From the NCBI RefSeq assembly GCF_024189295.1, contig NZ_JAIZEN010000003.1, forward strand, positions 186,001 through 250,000: a stretch of 64,000 bases of DNA. The letters are read 5' to 3'. The position numbers and the translations under genes are program-made. Position 1 is the first letter of the stretch, and each line of letters begins with the position of its first letter. This stretch comes from Halobacillus sp. A1. Lineage in GTDB: Bacteria > Bacillota > Bacilli > Bacillales > Halobacillaceae. The notes beneath the pieces are model-generated. The model searched no databases and had not been told where the DNA came from. It was given only the letters and a program-made list of their open reading frames with translations. Positions 1 through 8,783 of this stretch are shown here, in pieces.

Positions 1-215
1 AGAGAGAACGGCCAGCCGTATTTATTTTATGGGGGAAACCCGCACAGCGAAAAGCAGCTTCTGTCGATACGAGTAAACATCTAGTTTTGCAGGCGCCCCA
101 TCCAAGCCCATTAGCAGCCTACCGTGGTTTTTTCGGGAGTAGACCGTTTTCTAAAGCGAATGAATTCCTTGAAAGCAAAGGACAAGACCTGGTGAACTGG
201 CGTATCCCCGATTAA
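1..215 (+). CDS. ung: Uracil-DNA glycosylase, C-terminal part (5' end outside window)
   Basis: Frame 3 is open from the left edge to a TAA at 213-215 and encodes about 70 residues. It contains [21 protein letters not shown], the C-terminal signature of family 1 uracil-DNA glycosylases; the HPSPL loop inserts into the DNA minor groove during uracil flipping. An upstream LWGKPAQRK stretch also fits the family. The enzyme removes uracil from DNA to start base excision repair in the cytoplasm. The N-terminal catalytic half is outside the window, so the active-site Asp cannot be checked. Confidence 0.93.
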   Translation, partial: RERPAVFILWGKPAQRKAASVDTSKHLVLQAPHPSPLAAYRGFFGSRPFSKANEFLESKGQDLVNWRIPD

Positions 216-295
216 ATATCCATAAAGGCAAAGGCCCATACACCCTTTCTCCATCGAGCATAGGCTATGTTATGACGAGTTACGGAGGGGTCTTT

Positions 296-817
296 ATGTA
301 TCGTAATCAACCATTTTTCGGCCCTGCTAGAAATGTACCAGGCATACAACCTCAACAGTTTCAAAATATGAGAGGAATACTTCCTAATTTTTTAAGCGGG
401 GGAGGTTCTGCTCCGGGAGCCGGAGGATTCGGACAAATGCCTTTCTTCAGTCCGCAGGCTCAAGTTCCAGCTGCCGGGGCCGGGGGGAATTGGCTTAATC
501 AAATCCAGGGAGCCTTGAAAGCCATGCAGACTGCAGGTCCGATGATCAAACAGTATGGACCTATGGTGAAAAATATACCTGCTATGATTAATATGATGAA
601 GCTGATGAACGAATCAGACGATGAAGAAGCTGAAGATGAGGAATCTGAAGAAAGCAGCGGAAGTAAGAAGGAAGAACCTAAAAGAAAACACACAAAAAAG
701 GTCAATTCTAACCATAAGCAAAGGAAACGGAATAGTCCTGAAAAGGTGGAAAAGAAGAGAGAAAAGCAGAGGGAATCCTCTAATCAAGGAGTGTCGCAGC
801 CTAAGTTATACATTTAG
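296..817 (+). CDS. YqfQ-like (VrrA family) protein
   Basis: A 173-residue protein starting at the ATG preceded by GGAGGGG (six bases upstream); an ATG 24 bases earlier lacks a binding site. The N-terminus is rich in Pro, Gly and Gln (MYRNQPFFGPARN), followed by a conserved amphipathic core near residues 75-105 (MKTAGPMIKQYGPMVKN-like) and a highly charged Glu/Lys tail. This arrangement matches what I recall of the Bacillus YqfQ/VrrA family, which is of unknown function. It has no signal peptide or membrane segment. It lies between ung and msrAB on the same strand. Family assignment is fairly confident; no role can be given. Confidence 0.75.
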   Translation: MYRNQPFFGPARNVPGIQPQQFQNMRGILPNFLSGGGSAPGAGGFGQMPFFSPQAQVPAAGAGGNWLNQIQGALKAMQTAGPMIKQYGPMVKNIPAMINMMKLMNESDDEEAEDEESEESSGSKKEEPKRKHTKKVNSNHKQRKRNSPEKVEKKREKQRESSNQGVSQPKLYI

Positions 818-901
818 GCTGTGCATGTTACTTGATTTTTTCTTTTTTATTAGCAAAAATAGAAGATACGCATTGAACTTATCGATAATGGAGGTTCTCA
901 T

Positions 902-1861
902 ATGAAGCAACAATATAAACAAGCAACGTTCGCTGGAGGGTGTTTCTGGTGCATGGTCGAGCCCTTTGAAGAACGCCCGGGTATCATTTCGGTGAAATCG
1001 GGTTATACGGGAGGTCACACTGACAACCCTACTTATATGTCCGTGATTACGGAAACGACAGGCCACCGTGAAGCGGTTCAAATCGTATATGATCCAAGCA
1101 TATTCCCATATGAGAGGATAGTCGAGATTTTCTGGCAGCAAATCGATCCTACAGATGCTGGCGGTCAGTTTGCCGATCGAGGGGAATCGTATACGACAGC
1201 GATATACTATCATGATGATGAACAGAAAAAGATAGCTGAAGAAAGTAAGAAAAGTATTGAAGCATCTAATAAATTCAAAGGCGAGATCGTAACCGATATT
1301 TTGCCAGCGAAAACTTTTTACGAAGCTGAAGAGAAGCATCAGGAGTACCATAAAAAAAATGCCTATCATTATAAAAGATATAAAAAAGGTTCTGGCCGTG
1401 CAGATTTCATTAAGGATCACTGGCACGTAAATAAGGACCAAAAAGACCTTAAAGAGAAACTGTCTTCCATTCAATATCACGTAACGCAGGAAAACGGCAC
1501 AGAGCGCCCTTTTCAGAATGAATATTATGATCATGAAGGTGAAGGAATTTACGTCGATATTGTATCTAAAGAGCCTTTATTCAGCTCAAAGGACAAGTAT
1601 GACGCAGGCTGTGGATGGCCGAGCTTTACAAAACCGATTGAAAAACAACAAGTGAAAGAAAATGTCGATACCTCGCATGGCATGGTGCGTACAGAAGTGC
1701 GCAGCGATAAAGGAGACTCCCATCTCGGGCATATTTTTGAAGACGGCCCGTCAGATCGAGGAGGAATGCGCTACTGCATTAATTCGGCGGCTCTCGAGTT
1801 TATCCCTAAAGAGCAACTGGATGAGAGAGGTTACGGATTTTTGAACTACTTATTCGATTGA
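902..1861 (+). CDS. msrAB: Bifunctional peptide methionine sulfoxide reductase MsrA-MsrB
   Basis: A 319-residue fusion that repairs both S- and R-methionine sulfoxide in oxidised proteins. The MsrA domain (about 1-160) carries the catalytic GGCFWCM motif at its start. The MsrB domain (about 175-315) has the DAGCGWPSF segment and the catalytic RYCINSAAL motif. The second pair of CxxC cysteines that bind zinc in many MsrB proteins is not seen, as in other A-B fusions. GGAGG lies seven bases before the ATG. No signal peptide, so it should be cytoplasmic. A strong terminator follows, so the gene is probably transcribed alone. Confidence 0.95.
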   Translation: MKQQYKQATFAGGCFWCMVEPFEERPGIISVKSGYTGGHTDNPTYMSVITETTGHREAVQIVYDPSIFPYERIVEIFWQQIDPTDAGGQFADRGESYTTAIYYHDDEQKKIAEESKKSIEASNKFKGEIVTDILPAKTFYEAEEKHQEYHKKNAYHYKRYKKGSGRADFIKDHWHVNKDQKDLKEKLSSIQYHVTQENGTERPFQNEYYDHEGEGIYVDIVSKEPLFSSKDKYDAGCGWPSFTKPIEKQQVKENVDTSHGMVRTEVRSDKGDSHLGHIFEDGPSDRGGMRYCINSAALEFIPKEQLDERGYGFLNYLFD

Positions 1862-1864
1862 GTG

Positions 1865-1896
1865 AAAGCAGGCCGACTTAGTGCCTGCTTTTTTTA
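1865..1896 (+). terminator. Rho-independent terminator of msrAB
   Basis: AAAGCAGGC pairs with GCCTGCTTT across a nine-base loop and is followed by a run of T residues. Confidence 0.9.
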
Positions 1897-1910
1897 CTTA
1901 GTTGGTTTGG

Positions 1911-1921
1911 TATACTGTATA
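1911..1921. promoter_or_regulatory. Short palindrome before the TetR gene, candidate autoregulatory operator
   Basis: TATAC-T-GTATA is a perfect inverted repeat about 28 bases before the GTG start of the TetR-type gene, in the expected promoter region. TetR proteins usually bind such palindromes near their own promoters. The AT-only content means it could also be a fortuitous -10-like sequence. Confidence 0.35.
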
Positions 1922-1948
1922 TATGCCTGACATAAGGAGATGAACGCT

Positions 1949-2533
1949 GTGGGTAGAAAAAAAGCACTTACAAAAGAAGAACTTTTCCAGACGACAGGAC
2001 AACTGATCCGGACTGATGGCATTCATGGCGTTCATTTTAAAAAGCTGTCAGAAAAACTTGAAGTTGGCCGAAGTACACTTTACGAGTACTATCGGAACAA
2101 GGATCAGCTGTTGATCGCTTATTTGCGCGAAATTATGAATGAGATGAATGGACGCATTGAATCTATTCCTCATCATCTAAAAGCCAATGAAAAGCTTCGG
2201 AAATTTTTATTTATACTCCTAGACCATGCTCAAATCCATCAGGTCGAAAGAATGATCAGGGATATTCAAACGAGTGATCAGGAGCTTGCCGCGTATTATA
2301 TGGAACAATTAGCCGAAGAACATCAAAAGGCTTATCAAATTATGATCGATTGGATTGAAGAGGCGAAGAGAGAGGGAATCTGGTCCGCGGAAGTAGATAC
2401 GGGGATTATTGCCGACATTATTTTTCACGCGATTTTGTTTCCACATAAAAATAAAGTGGGGAATGAACAAATGGCAGATCAAATTTTGAATTTGATTGAA
2501 CACGGTGTGGCTGCGCATAAATTGACAAAATAA
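1949..2533 (+). CDS. TetR/AcrR family transcriptional regulator
   Basis: A 194-residue protein with an N-terminal TetR helix-turn-helix (residues about 5-50): LTKEELFQTTGQLI, then a recognition-helix region KLSEKLEVGRSTLYEYY and the typical FxxKxxL-like NKDQLLIAYL. The C-terminal helical ligand domain is not recognisable by class. GTG at 1949 is preferred because AAGGAGA ends eight bases upstream; the in-frame ATG at 1940 overlaps that site. It is a single gene bounded by terminators, so its targets cannot be inferred from neighbours. Confidence 0.88.
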   Translation: MGRKKALTKEELFQTTGQLIRTDGIHGVHFKKLSEKLEVGRSTLYEYYRNKDQLLIAYLREIMNEMNGRIESIPHHLKANEKLRKFLFILLDHAQIHQVERMIRDIQTSDQELAAYYMEQLAEEHQKAYQIMIDWIEEAKREGIWSAEVDTGIIADIIFHAILFPHKNKVGNEQMADQILNLIEHGVAAHKLTK

Positions 2534-2564
2534 CCTCGCTTCCAACTCAGAAGCGAGGTTATTA
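2532..2564. terminator. Bidirectional terminator between the TetR and GNAT genes
   Basis: AACCTCGCTTC and GAAGCGAGGTT form an 11-bp perfect stem flanked by A- and T-rich bases on both sides. It serves converging genes. Confidence 0.88.
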
Positions 2565-2565
2565 T

Positions 2566-3228
2566 TTATTTGAATGGATTTTTCCATTCAGTGAGAAGCC
2601 CGTAATTACAGGATTCCTTATCATCAATATACTCAGCGATCGGCCGCACAGGTGATCTTCCAGCTTTAAATAAAAAAGTGAGAACGGGATCATGAATTTC
2701 ACTTTGAAGGATGAGGTTGACATATTCCTCCGGAGTGTATTCATTCTCGTATTTATGATAAGAAGGCATCCGTGCTCCTCCAATGAGTCGATCCAGCCCT
2801 AAGTGGACAACGGTTTCATACATAGCCTGAGTCAATTGGCTGCCTAAACCTAATGAACGATATTCAGGATCAACGCAAATATCTACAACATACAGCTCTG
2901 GACCGTTCTCATCATGTGTCCTCATAGTCCCATTTCCTGTGATTTCTTCCCACTTATGATCCTTTTGATCATCAACCGTACATCTCATAGCTGTCATTGA
3001 TCCTGCGATGATTCCTTCGACTTCAATGCAAAGACATCCTTCTGGGAAAATGCTGATATGCTCTTGAAGCTGAGATTGATTCCACCACAAGTCTGAAGGG
3101 AAGGGAGGAGGGAAGGCTTTCTTTTGCACCTCAATCAGGCGTTCAAAATCGTTGTCATTGTAATTACGTATATGTAAGTGGTTCAGACGTTTACCTTTTG
3201 CATCATATCCATAAATCCATTTATCCAT
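2566..3228 (-). CDS. GNAT family N-acetyltransferase
   Basis: A 220-residue GCN5-type acetyltransferase. The acetyl-CoA-binding region is visible near residues 110-140 (LYVVDICVDPEYRSLGLGSQLTQAM), a version of the V-x-P-x-x-R/Q-x-x-G-x-G/A motif. An N-terminal HIRNYNDNDFERLIEVQ segment is typical of the fold's first strand and helix. The substrate is not evident. AGAGGTG precedes the ATG. It converges with the TetR gene and is transcribed alone. Confidence 0.85.
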   Translation of the reverse strand: MDKWIYGYDAKGKRLNHLHIRNYNDNDFERLIEVQKKAFPPPFPSDLWWNQSQLQEHISIFPEGCLCIEVEGIIAGSMTAMRCTVDDQKDHKWEEITGNGTMRTHDENGPELYVVDICVDPEYRSLGLGSQLTQAMYETVVHLGLDRLIGGARMPSYHKYENEYTPEEYVNLILQSEIHDPVLTFLFKAGRSPVRPIAEYIDDKESCNYGLLTEWKNPFK

Positions 3229-3402
3229 TATGTTTCACCTCTTCAACTGTTTGTAAATTAGTATAGCATGTCTCTTTATGAGAATGGTATTTCTCTGTTT
3301 TTGACATTATCTCGAATTAAAGATAAAATTCTAGAGTAGGTACTAATGAAGGGAACTATATTAATGTTATGTAAACTATATGATGTTCAGGAGGGGAAAG
3401 GT

Positions 3403-4014
3403 ATGAAGATGAAACATATTTTTAAAGAAGGTCGTTCAAAAGATAGTCCCGTACTTCTTTTATTGCACGGTACTGGAGGTACAGAAGAAGATTTGATACC
3501 TCTCGCTCAAATGATCGATCCAGAAGCGGCTGTCCTATCTGTTCGGGGGAATGTGTCGGAGCAGGGGATGCCCAGGTTTTTCCGTCGGTTACGAGAAGGA
3601 GTATTTGATGAAGAGGATCTTGTATTCCGTACACAAGAATTGCATGAGTTTCTAGATGAAGCGGCTTCAGCGTACGAATTCAATAGAGATCAAGTCGTGG
3701 CGGTCGGCTATTCGAACGGTGCAAATATAGCCGGCAGCTTAATGTTCCATTATGAACAAAGCATAAAAACTGCTATATTGTTCCATCCTATGGTTCCTAG
3801 AAGAGGAAACGACCTCCCTGATTTAACTCAGACCCGTGTATTTATTGGAGCAGGGGAAAACGATCCAATTTGTCCTGCTCAAGAGACTGTGGACTTAAAG
3901 GAATTGCTCGAAAGTGCGGGAGCTGACGTTACGACCCACTGGGAACGGATGGGGCACCAATTGACAGAAGCAGAAGTGAATAAGTCTGCTGAGTGGTATG
4001 AGTCTAAATTATGA
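3403..4014 (+). CDS. MhqD-like carboxylesterase / alpha-beta hydrolase
   Basis: A 203-residue serine hydrolase. LLLLHGTGG forms the oxyanion-hole region, GYSNGAN carries the nucleophile Ser, ENDPICP the acid and GHQLT the base. The RGNVSEQGMPRFFRRLREG block is typical of the phospholipase/carboxylesterase branch that includes Bacillus MhqD (YodD), a quinone- and hydroquinone-stress esterase. The ATG at 3403 has AGGAGGGG nine bases upstream; the longer in-frame start at 3346 lacks one. MhqD genes usually neighbour MhqR or ring-cleavage genes, which are absent here, so the substrate is uncertain. Confidence 0.82.
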   Translation: MKMKHIFKEGRSKDSPVLLLLHGTGGTEEDLIPLAQMIDPEAAVLSVRGNVSEQGMPRFFRRLREGVFDEEDLVFRTQELHEFLDEAASAYEFNRDQVVAVGYSNGANIAGSLMFHYEQSIKTAILFHPMVPRRGNDLPDLTQTRVFIGAGENDPICPAQETVDLKELLESAGADVTTHWERMGHQLTEAEVNKSAEWYESKL

Positions 4015-4069
4015 ATTGAGTTGTAAGCCCATTCCTTGTATTATAGAGCTTGAAGGAGGCTGTTTTATA

Positions 4070-4273
4070 ATGATTCATAAAACTTGGGACCAGACAGAAC
4101 CGATTAAAAAAATTGAATGTGTTCATAATGAAGCGAAAAAGTTTGTCGTAAGCAATGTACTCACACCAGGAAAAGTTTACGACGTTCAAAACGAGAGTGA
4201 AGAGTTTTATTTCGTCATTGACAATTCAGGCCGTATCGGCGGTTTTTATAAAGAATATTTCAAAGAATTATAA
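4070..4273 (+). CDS. Small conserved Bacillaceae protein (DUF6501-like)
   Basis: A 67-residue soluble protein beginning MIHKTWDQTEPIKKIECVHN and ending GGFYKEYFKEL. It looks like a small beta-rich fold and resembles, from memory, a conserved Bacillaceae family annotated DUF6501. AAGGAGG lies nine bases before the ATG, which decides against the upstream in-frame ATG. It follows the esterase by 55 bases, so both may be co-transcribed and end at the downstream hairpin. Function unknown. Confidence 0.8.
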   Translation: MIHKTWDQTEPIKKIECVHNEAKKFVVSNVLTPGKVYDVQNESEEFYFVIDNSGRIGGFYKEYFKEL

Positions 4274-4299
4274 AAACGATAGAAAGTTATAAGCTTCGC

Positions 4300-4338
4300 A
4301 TCAGTCTGTCGAAAATTAATCGACAGACTGATTTTAAA
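4300..4338 (+). terminator. Terminator-like hairpin
   Basis: ATCAGTCTGTCG and CGACAGACTGAT form a 12-bp perfect stem with a short loop, followed by TTTTAAATT. Confidence 0.8.
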
Positions 4339-4723
4339 TTATATAGTTAAACCTCAGCAATCCTCACCTATCTCCCCAAGTTAGATTTATGCTTAGACCC
4401 GCCATCAACAATACTCTTTTGCTATCGAATGCTCATTTAAACTTCCTATAAAGGACAACAAAATTCTCCGGTTTAATTTTTTAAACTATCACTGGAATTT
4501 GATTTATAGTTAAATGTTCAATTCTGCAAGACATTTTTAACCTGGATGATCCATCTCATCTATTCTTTTATAAATCGGTGATGAATAGGTTGATAGAATT
4601 ACGGTTACAATAGAATTGAGTATGTTTAATTTTAATTTAATGCTTTCGAAAGATCACTTCTTGTCAAGTCGTATTTCTTCATTGATAATAGAAGTAAGAG
4701 GTAAGAATAAAGGGGGAGTCATA
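4339..4723. other. Intergenic stretch without a recognisable gene
   Basis: About 385 bases of AT-rich sequence. No open frame with a plausible ribosome binding site, no strong hairpin and no known RNA motif was recognised. It presumably holds the promoter of the phosphatase gene. Confidence 0.5.
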
Positions 4724-5269
4724 ATGGACAAACTTATTTTAGTACGCCACAGTGAGACAGAGGGTCAGCATGAAGACTCACCGTTAACAAAGTCAGGTGT
4801 CCGGCAAGCTCAAGTATTAGCCGCATTCCTGGACAATTCAGGATATGAAATCAGCCGCATCATCTCAAGTCCATTCCTGCGTGCAATCGAAACCATCAAA
4901 CCGTATGCTATGGATAAAGGGATTGAAATTGAGCGGGACGAAAGACTGGAAGAACGGATTCTAAGTCACACTCCACTGGACGACTGGGAAGAAGTCCTTT
5001 ATGACACATTCGAAGATCCAGAGATGAAAATGTCTGGAGGCGAATCCTCCATTGAAGCTAAGGAACGAGCGCTCTCGCTTATTGAAGAGCTTGAAGAAGA
5101 ACAGGGAAATATCATTTTGGTCACTCACGGAAACCTATTAGCATTAATCATGCAAAAATATAAAAGAGAGTTCGGATTCAATGAATGGAAACGGCTATCA
5201 CGCCCTGATATATTTCTAGTTCAGAAACAGGGAGGCGAATATACAGTCGAAAGGGTTTGGCAGGAATAG
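4724..5269 (+). CDS. Histidine phosphatase family protein (phosphoglycerate mutase-like)
   Basis: A 181-residue protein of the branch-1 histidine phosphatase superfamily. The catalytic His is in LILVRHSETEG (RHS instead of the usual RHG), with SSPFLRAIET carrying the second Arg, and VTHGNLL the second His. The family covers broad phosphatases and mutases; at this length a phosphatase is more likely than a glycolytic mutase. ATG 4724 is chosen because AAAGGGGGAG stands just upstream; an in-frame ATG 108 bases earlier lacks support. Substrate unknown. Confidence 0.85.
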   Translation: MDKLILVRHSETEGQHEDSPLTKSGVRQAQVLAAFLDNSGYEISRIISSPFLRAIETIKPYAMDKGIEIERDERLEERILSHTPLDDWEEVLYDTFEDPEMKMSGGESSIEAKERALSLIEELEEEQGNIILVTHGNLLALIMQKYKREFGFNEWKRLSRPDIFLVQKQGGEYTVERVWQE

Positions 5270-5418
5270 ACGAATATCGCGGAATTTAGCTAACCGATTG
5301 CGAAATTCGTCTAAAATCGTTATCATAAGTAAAGTAGTCTTGTTTAACAATCCCGTAAATGGTGTATATGAATAGTGTGCATCCTTAATTTTTCTAGAGA
5401 AGGAAGGAGGAGATTCAC

Positions 5419-5658
5419 GTGGCTTTTGTTATTACTTCCCCTTGTAAAGACGAGAAAGCTGGAGAATGTGTAGATGTTTGTCCAGTAGACTGTATAGAAG
5501 AGGGTAAAGATATGTTTTATATCGACCCATCAATCTGCATTGATTGTGGTGCTTGTGAAGCGGTATGTCCAGTTGAAGCAATTTATATTGAGGACGAAGT
5601 ACCTGAAGAAGAAAACAAATACATCGAATTGAACCGCCAGTATTTTGAGCAGCAGTAA
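5419..5658 (+). CDS. fer: Seven-iron type ferredoxin
   Basis: A 79-residue ferredoxin starting at GTG, eight bases after AAGGAGG. The first cluster motif is C-x7-C-x3-CP (CKDEKAGECVDVCP), typical of a 3Fe-4S or convertible site. The second is C-x2-C-x2-C-x3-CP (CIDCGACEAVCP), a 4Fe-4S site. The acidic C-terminal tail is usual for Bacillus ferredoxins. It is a soluble one-electron carrier. A strong terminator follows, so it is probably monocistronic. Confidence 0.93.
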   Translation: MAFVITSPCKDEKAGECVDVCPVDCIEEGKDMFYIDPSICIDCGACEAVCPVEAIYIEDEVPEEENKYIELNRQYFEQQ

Positions 5659-5670
5659 TAGACACATATT

Positions 5671-5710
5671 AAAAAAGTCATCTCTATGTAGCATAGGGGT
5701 GACTTTTTTA
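5671..5710 (+). terminator. Terminator after the ferredoxin gene
   Basis: AAAAAAGTCA pairs with TGACTTTTTT, extended by an inner imperfect stem (TCTCTATG/CATAGGGG), with a T run. Confidence 0.88.
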
Positions 5711-5776
5711 ATAGGTGAAAAGGAGTAACTTCTGTTCCGGAAGGGTATGGATTAGTTATAAAAGGGGGAAATTATC

Positions 5777-6517
5777 ATGGGTAAACTTAAGAATAAATCA
5801 GCGATTATTACAGGTGCGAGCAGTGGTATAGGTAAAGCGATCGCCGAACACCTTGCACAAGAAGGGGCAAACGTCGTATTAGCTGCAAGACGTGCCCATA
5901 AACTGCAGCAATTGGCGGAAGATGTAGAAGATAAATATGGAGTCCGTGCAATCGTCAGTGAAACAGACGTTACGAAGCGTTCGGATGTTGAAGAATTAGT
6001 CAAACATACAACAGATAAGCTTGGCAGTGTCGATATATATGTAAATAACGCAGGTGTCATGTTATTGTCATTTCTTAAGAACGATCACGTCGATGAATGG
6101 GAGCAGATGGTCGACGTGAATATTAAGGGTGTGCTGTTTGGCATCCATGCCGCCTTGCCGCAAATGCTTAAACAAGAATCAGGGCATATCATCAATGTTG
6201 CATCTGTAGCAGGACACGAAGTTTTTCCTTCAAGTACAGTCTATAGTGCGACAAAGTACGCCGTTAAAGCTTTATCTATGGGCATGGAAAAAGAATTGTC
6301 CCGCTCTGGGGTCCGGGTTACAAATGTTTCCCCGGGAGCTGTTGATACAGAATTGACCGAACACATTACAGACGGTGATGTCATTGATATGTTCAAAGAT
6401 CGAGATATGACTCCTTTGGATTCAGAGGATATTGCAAGCGCAGTGGCTTATGCTGTCACTCAGCCTGCGTCCGTAAATGTCAACGAACTTATTGTACGTC
6501 CTATGCATAAGAAATAA
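5777..6517 (+). CDS. Short-chain dehydrogenase/reductase
   Basis: A 246-residue classical SDR. The Rossmann TGASSGIGKA motif binds the cofactor near residue 13, NNAG is at about 90, and YSATK (Tyr/Lys) with the upstream SVAG Ser completes the catalytic site. AARR after the second strand suggests NADP(H) preference. The DVEELVKHTTDKLGSVDIYVNN stretch is close to YdfG-type clades that act on 3-hydroxy acids or L-serine, but the substrate cannot be fixed from sequence. AAAGGGGG precedes the ATG. Confidence 0.9.
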   Translation: MGKLKNKSAIITGASSGIGKAIAEHLAQEGANVVLAARRAHKLQQLAEDVEDKYGVRAIVSETDVTKRSDVEELVKHTTDKLGSVDIYVNNAGVMLLSFLKNDHVDEWEQMVDVNIKGVLFGIHAALPQMLKQESGHIINVASVAGHEVFPSSTVYSATKYAVKALSMGMEKELSRSGVRVTNVSPGAVDTELTEHITDGDVIDMFKDRDMTPLDSEDIASAVAYAVTQPASVNVNELIVRPMHKK

Positions 6518-6526
6518 GAAATAAGA

Positions 6527-6556
6527 AAACACACCGCAGAGAACTGTGGTGTGCTG
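6527..6556 (-). terminator. Terminator shared by the SDR and acyP genes
   Basis: CACACCGCAG and CTGTGGTGTG form the stem. The A-rich side at 6518-6530 supplies the U tail for leftward transcripts from acyP. Confidence 0.75.
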
Positions 6557-6561
6557 GATGA

Positions 6562-6837
6562 TCAATAGACAATCTTAAACTTTTTATGGCCTTCTTCTTC
6601 TTCAAAAGCCCGTTCATCTATTTTATCAATTTTTATGAACGGGCTGGGGCCATCCTTGATTTCTTGAAGAAAGGCTTCGAGATCATCACCTTTTCCTTCG
6701 GCCTCAATTTCTACAGAACCATCTTCTTTATTTCTGACCCATCCGGTCAGCTCCTGTTGTCTGGCGATGGATTGCGCGGTGGCCCGAAAGCCTACTCCCT
6801 GGACTCGACCGTGAAAGACCCATTGTTTTCTTGGCAT
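6562..6837 (-). CDS. acyP: Acylphosphatase
   Basis: A 91-residue acylphosphatase, the normal size. WVFHGRVQGVGFRATAQ contains the phosphate-binding loop and catalytic Arg, and LTGWVRNKEDGSVEIEAEG the catalytic Asn. It hydrolyses carboxyl-phosphate bonds such as acetyl phosphate in the cytoplasm. GGAGGTG lies upstream of the ATG. It is divergent from the peptidase gene to its right, sharing a 65-base promoter region. Confidence 0.95.
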   Translation of the reverse strand: MPRKQWVFHGRVQGVGFRATAQSIARQQELTGWVRNKEDGSVEIEAEGKGDDLEAFLQEIKDGPSPFIKIDKIDERAFEEEEGHKKFKIVY

Positions 6838-6902
6838 ATCAACACCTCCATAGTACTTTACCTTTTTTAATGAAACTAAAAACGTAAGTGAGTTGATTTA
6901 TT

Positions 6903-7877
6903 TTGCATGAAATCCATATACAGCAAATTGAAGGGTTTGAACTCGGGCATGCTCAGTCTACAGAAGCAGGGACAGGGTGCACTGTCATCTTATCAAAAAG
7001 CGGGACTGTTGCAGGGGTAGACGTACGAGGCGGGGCTCCCGGGACGAGAGAAACAGACCTTCTAAAATCAGAAAACCTTGTCCAGGAGGTCCACGGGGTT
7101 TTTCTTTCTGGAGGAAGTGCTTATGGGCTTGCTGTGGGCCAAGGTGTTATGAACGTGTTAGAACAGGAAGGAGCAGGTTTCAATGTTGGAGTCGCTAAAG
7201 TGCCGATCGTTCCAGGAGCTATTTTATTCGATTTGGCAGTAGGCGCTTCCGATATACGCCCGGATGAAAAGATGGGGGAGCAAGCGGCTCTGAATGCGCT
7301 CGGACACCATTTCTTTGAATCAGGAAACTACGGAGCCGGGACAGGAGCTTCGGTAGGCAAAATCCTTGGTTTTGAAAAAGCTATGAAAGGCGGATTAGGG
7401 CATTTCGCCGTGCAGGTTGGTGAGCTGAAAGTAGGGGCTGTCATAGCAGTCAACAGCTTTGGAGATATTGTTGATCCCACTTCAGGTGAAAGATTAGCCG
7501 GAGCCTATAGCAGAGTAAAGCAGGAATTTTTATATACGGAATCCATATTACTGAATAATTTGAACGGCAGCCATGCGAATCGTTTTAGTGAAAATACGAC
7601 TATTGGTACAATTATTACTAATGCTTCAATGACCAAGGCTGAAGCAAATAAACTGGCGTCGATGGCACATGATGGGCTGGCCGTAACAATGAAGCCTTCC
7701 CACACGTTTGTTGACGGAGATACTTTATTTACGATGAGCACGAACGAGAAAAAAGTTGATTTAAATACATTAGGTTATTTATTTACGTATGTCGTGGAGC
7801 GGGCGGTCATTAATGCTGTACAATCGTCTGAAAGCGCCTATGGGCTCCTCTCATACAAAGAATTACAGTTGAGGTGA
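6903..7877 (+). CDS. P1 family (S58, DmpA-like) peptidase
   Basis: A 324-residue Ntn-hydrolase-like protein of the S58/P1 family (L-aminopeptidase/D-esterase). Family features: GHAQSTEAGTGCTVILS at the N-terminus, FLSGGSAYGLA, GAGTGASVGK, and the ASMAHDGLA region, with the nucleophile expected at a conserved Thr/Ser in the middle (TIGTIITNA). Such proteins self-cleave into two chains. The start is TTG at 6903; the preceding binding site is weak, and an earlier in-frame GTG runs into a stop. It begins a three-gene run (6903-9612) with tight spacing. Confidence 0.87.
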   Translation: MHEIHIQQIEGFELGHAQSTEAGTGCTVILSKSGTVAGVDVRGGAPGTRETDLLKSENLVQEVHGVFLSGGSAYGLAVGQGVMNVLEQEGAGFNVGVAKVPIVPGAILFDLAVGASDIRPDEKMGEQAALNALGHHFFESGNYGAGTGASVGKILGFEKAMKGGLGHFAVQVGELKVGAVIAVNSFGDIVDPTSGERLAGAYSRVKQEFLYTESILLNNLNGSHANRFSENTTIGTIITNASMTKAEANKLASMAHDGLAVTMKPSHTFVDGDTLFTMSTNEKKVDLNTLGYLFTYVVERAVINAVQSSESAYGLLSYKELQLR

Positions 7878-7883
7878 AAAAAA

Positions 7884-8783
7884 GTGCTGGTTTTTGTCTA
7901 TGGTACTCTTTGTCGCGGAGAGTTGAATCACAATGTTTTGAAAAATTCTAAATTAATAAGTGAGCAAGCATGGGTGAAAGCAAAAATGTATAAAAGCCCA
8001 TCGTATTATCCATTCATAAAAGAAGATGAGCATTCACTTGTTTATGGAGAGATATATGAAATCAAGGAGGAGTTATTGCCGGCTGTCGACCGCTTGGAAG
8101 GTTATCGTGAAGATGATCCTAACTCTCTCTTCCTCCGGAAAAAAGTGACGGCTTACACGGAGGCCGGTGATTATGAAGTCGAAACGTATATAGGTGGTGA
8201 CCGTTTTGAGACCGAACACTTTATTGAAGGTGGAGATTGGAAAGTCGATCAAGCTTTAAAACAGAATCATTTGAATTATTTTGCGTACGGATCTTGTATG
8301 GATAATGAACGATTTATTCATGCTGGAGTCGATCATTTATTCGAAGAAGTGAAAGGACGATCGGTACTTGAAAATTATCAAATGATGTTCACTCACCATC
8401 TTGAGGACGGAGCGCGAGCAGATATTGGGGAATCGCGCGGCGAACAAGTAGAAGGTGTACTCTATAAAATAGACGCGGATGCGCTGAATTATTTGTACTA
8501 CCGGGAAGGAGTATACTCCAGTTCATACAGGCCAACCGTTGTTTATCCTTATCATAATGGGGAATATGAACGAGCAATAACGTTTACTGTGATTACAAAA
8601 GAAGAGGAGATTGCTGCTCCGCTTCATTATGCAGTTGAAATTTATAGAGGAGCCAAACAATATCTATCACCAGGATATATAAACAATATCGTTACTAAAT
8701 TTACTAAAAAACTTCCCGTACAGGGTTTCAGGGATTATATGGAGAGCGAAAAAAGGAAGAAGGGAAAAATGAATGAAGACTGA
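7884..8783 (+). CDS. Double gamma-glutamylcyclotransferase-like protein (YkqA-like)
   Basis: A 299-residue protein with two GGCT/AIG2-like domains. The first begins MLVFVYGTLCRGELNH; the second begins near residue 132 with NYFAYGSCMD. Both YGT/YGS motifs are the substrate-binding loops of gamma-glutamylcyclotransferases. This arrangement resembles B. subtilis YkqA, whose substrate I do not know. The GTG start has GAGGTGA, which overlaps the stop of the upstream peptidase gene, so the two are translationally linked. The last residues overlap the next gene. Confidence 0.8.
   Translation: MLVFVYGTLCRGELNHNVLKNSKLISEQAWVKAKMYKSPSYYPFIKEDEHSLVYGEIYEIKEELLPAVDRLEGYREDDPNSLFLRKKVTAYTEAGDYEVETYIGGDRFETEHFIEGGDWKVDQALKQNHLNYFAYGSCMDNERFIHAGVDHLFEEVKGRSVLENYQMMFTHHLEDGARADIGESRGEQVEGVLYKIDADALNYLYYREGVYSSSYRPTVVYPYHNGEYERAITFTVITKEEEIAAPLHYAVEIYRGAKQYLSPGYINNIVTKFTKKLPVQGFRDYMESEKRKKGKMNED

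Noticed and set aside
806-1534. 242-residue open frame antisense to msrAB
   Set aside because: It lies wholly opposite a certain gene, has no ribosome binding site, and shows a composition typical of reverse-strand shadow.
5347-5372. GTTTAA-N14-GTGTAT, resembling a sigma-B promoter before the ferredoxin gene
   Set aside because: The -10 has a mismatch in its invariant GGG part; too weak to report as a feature.
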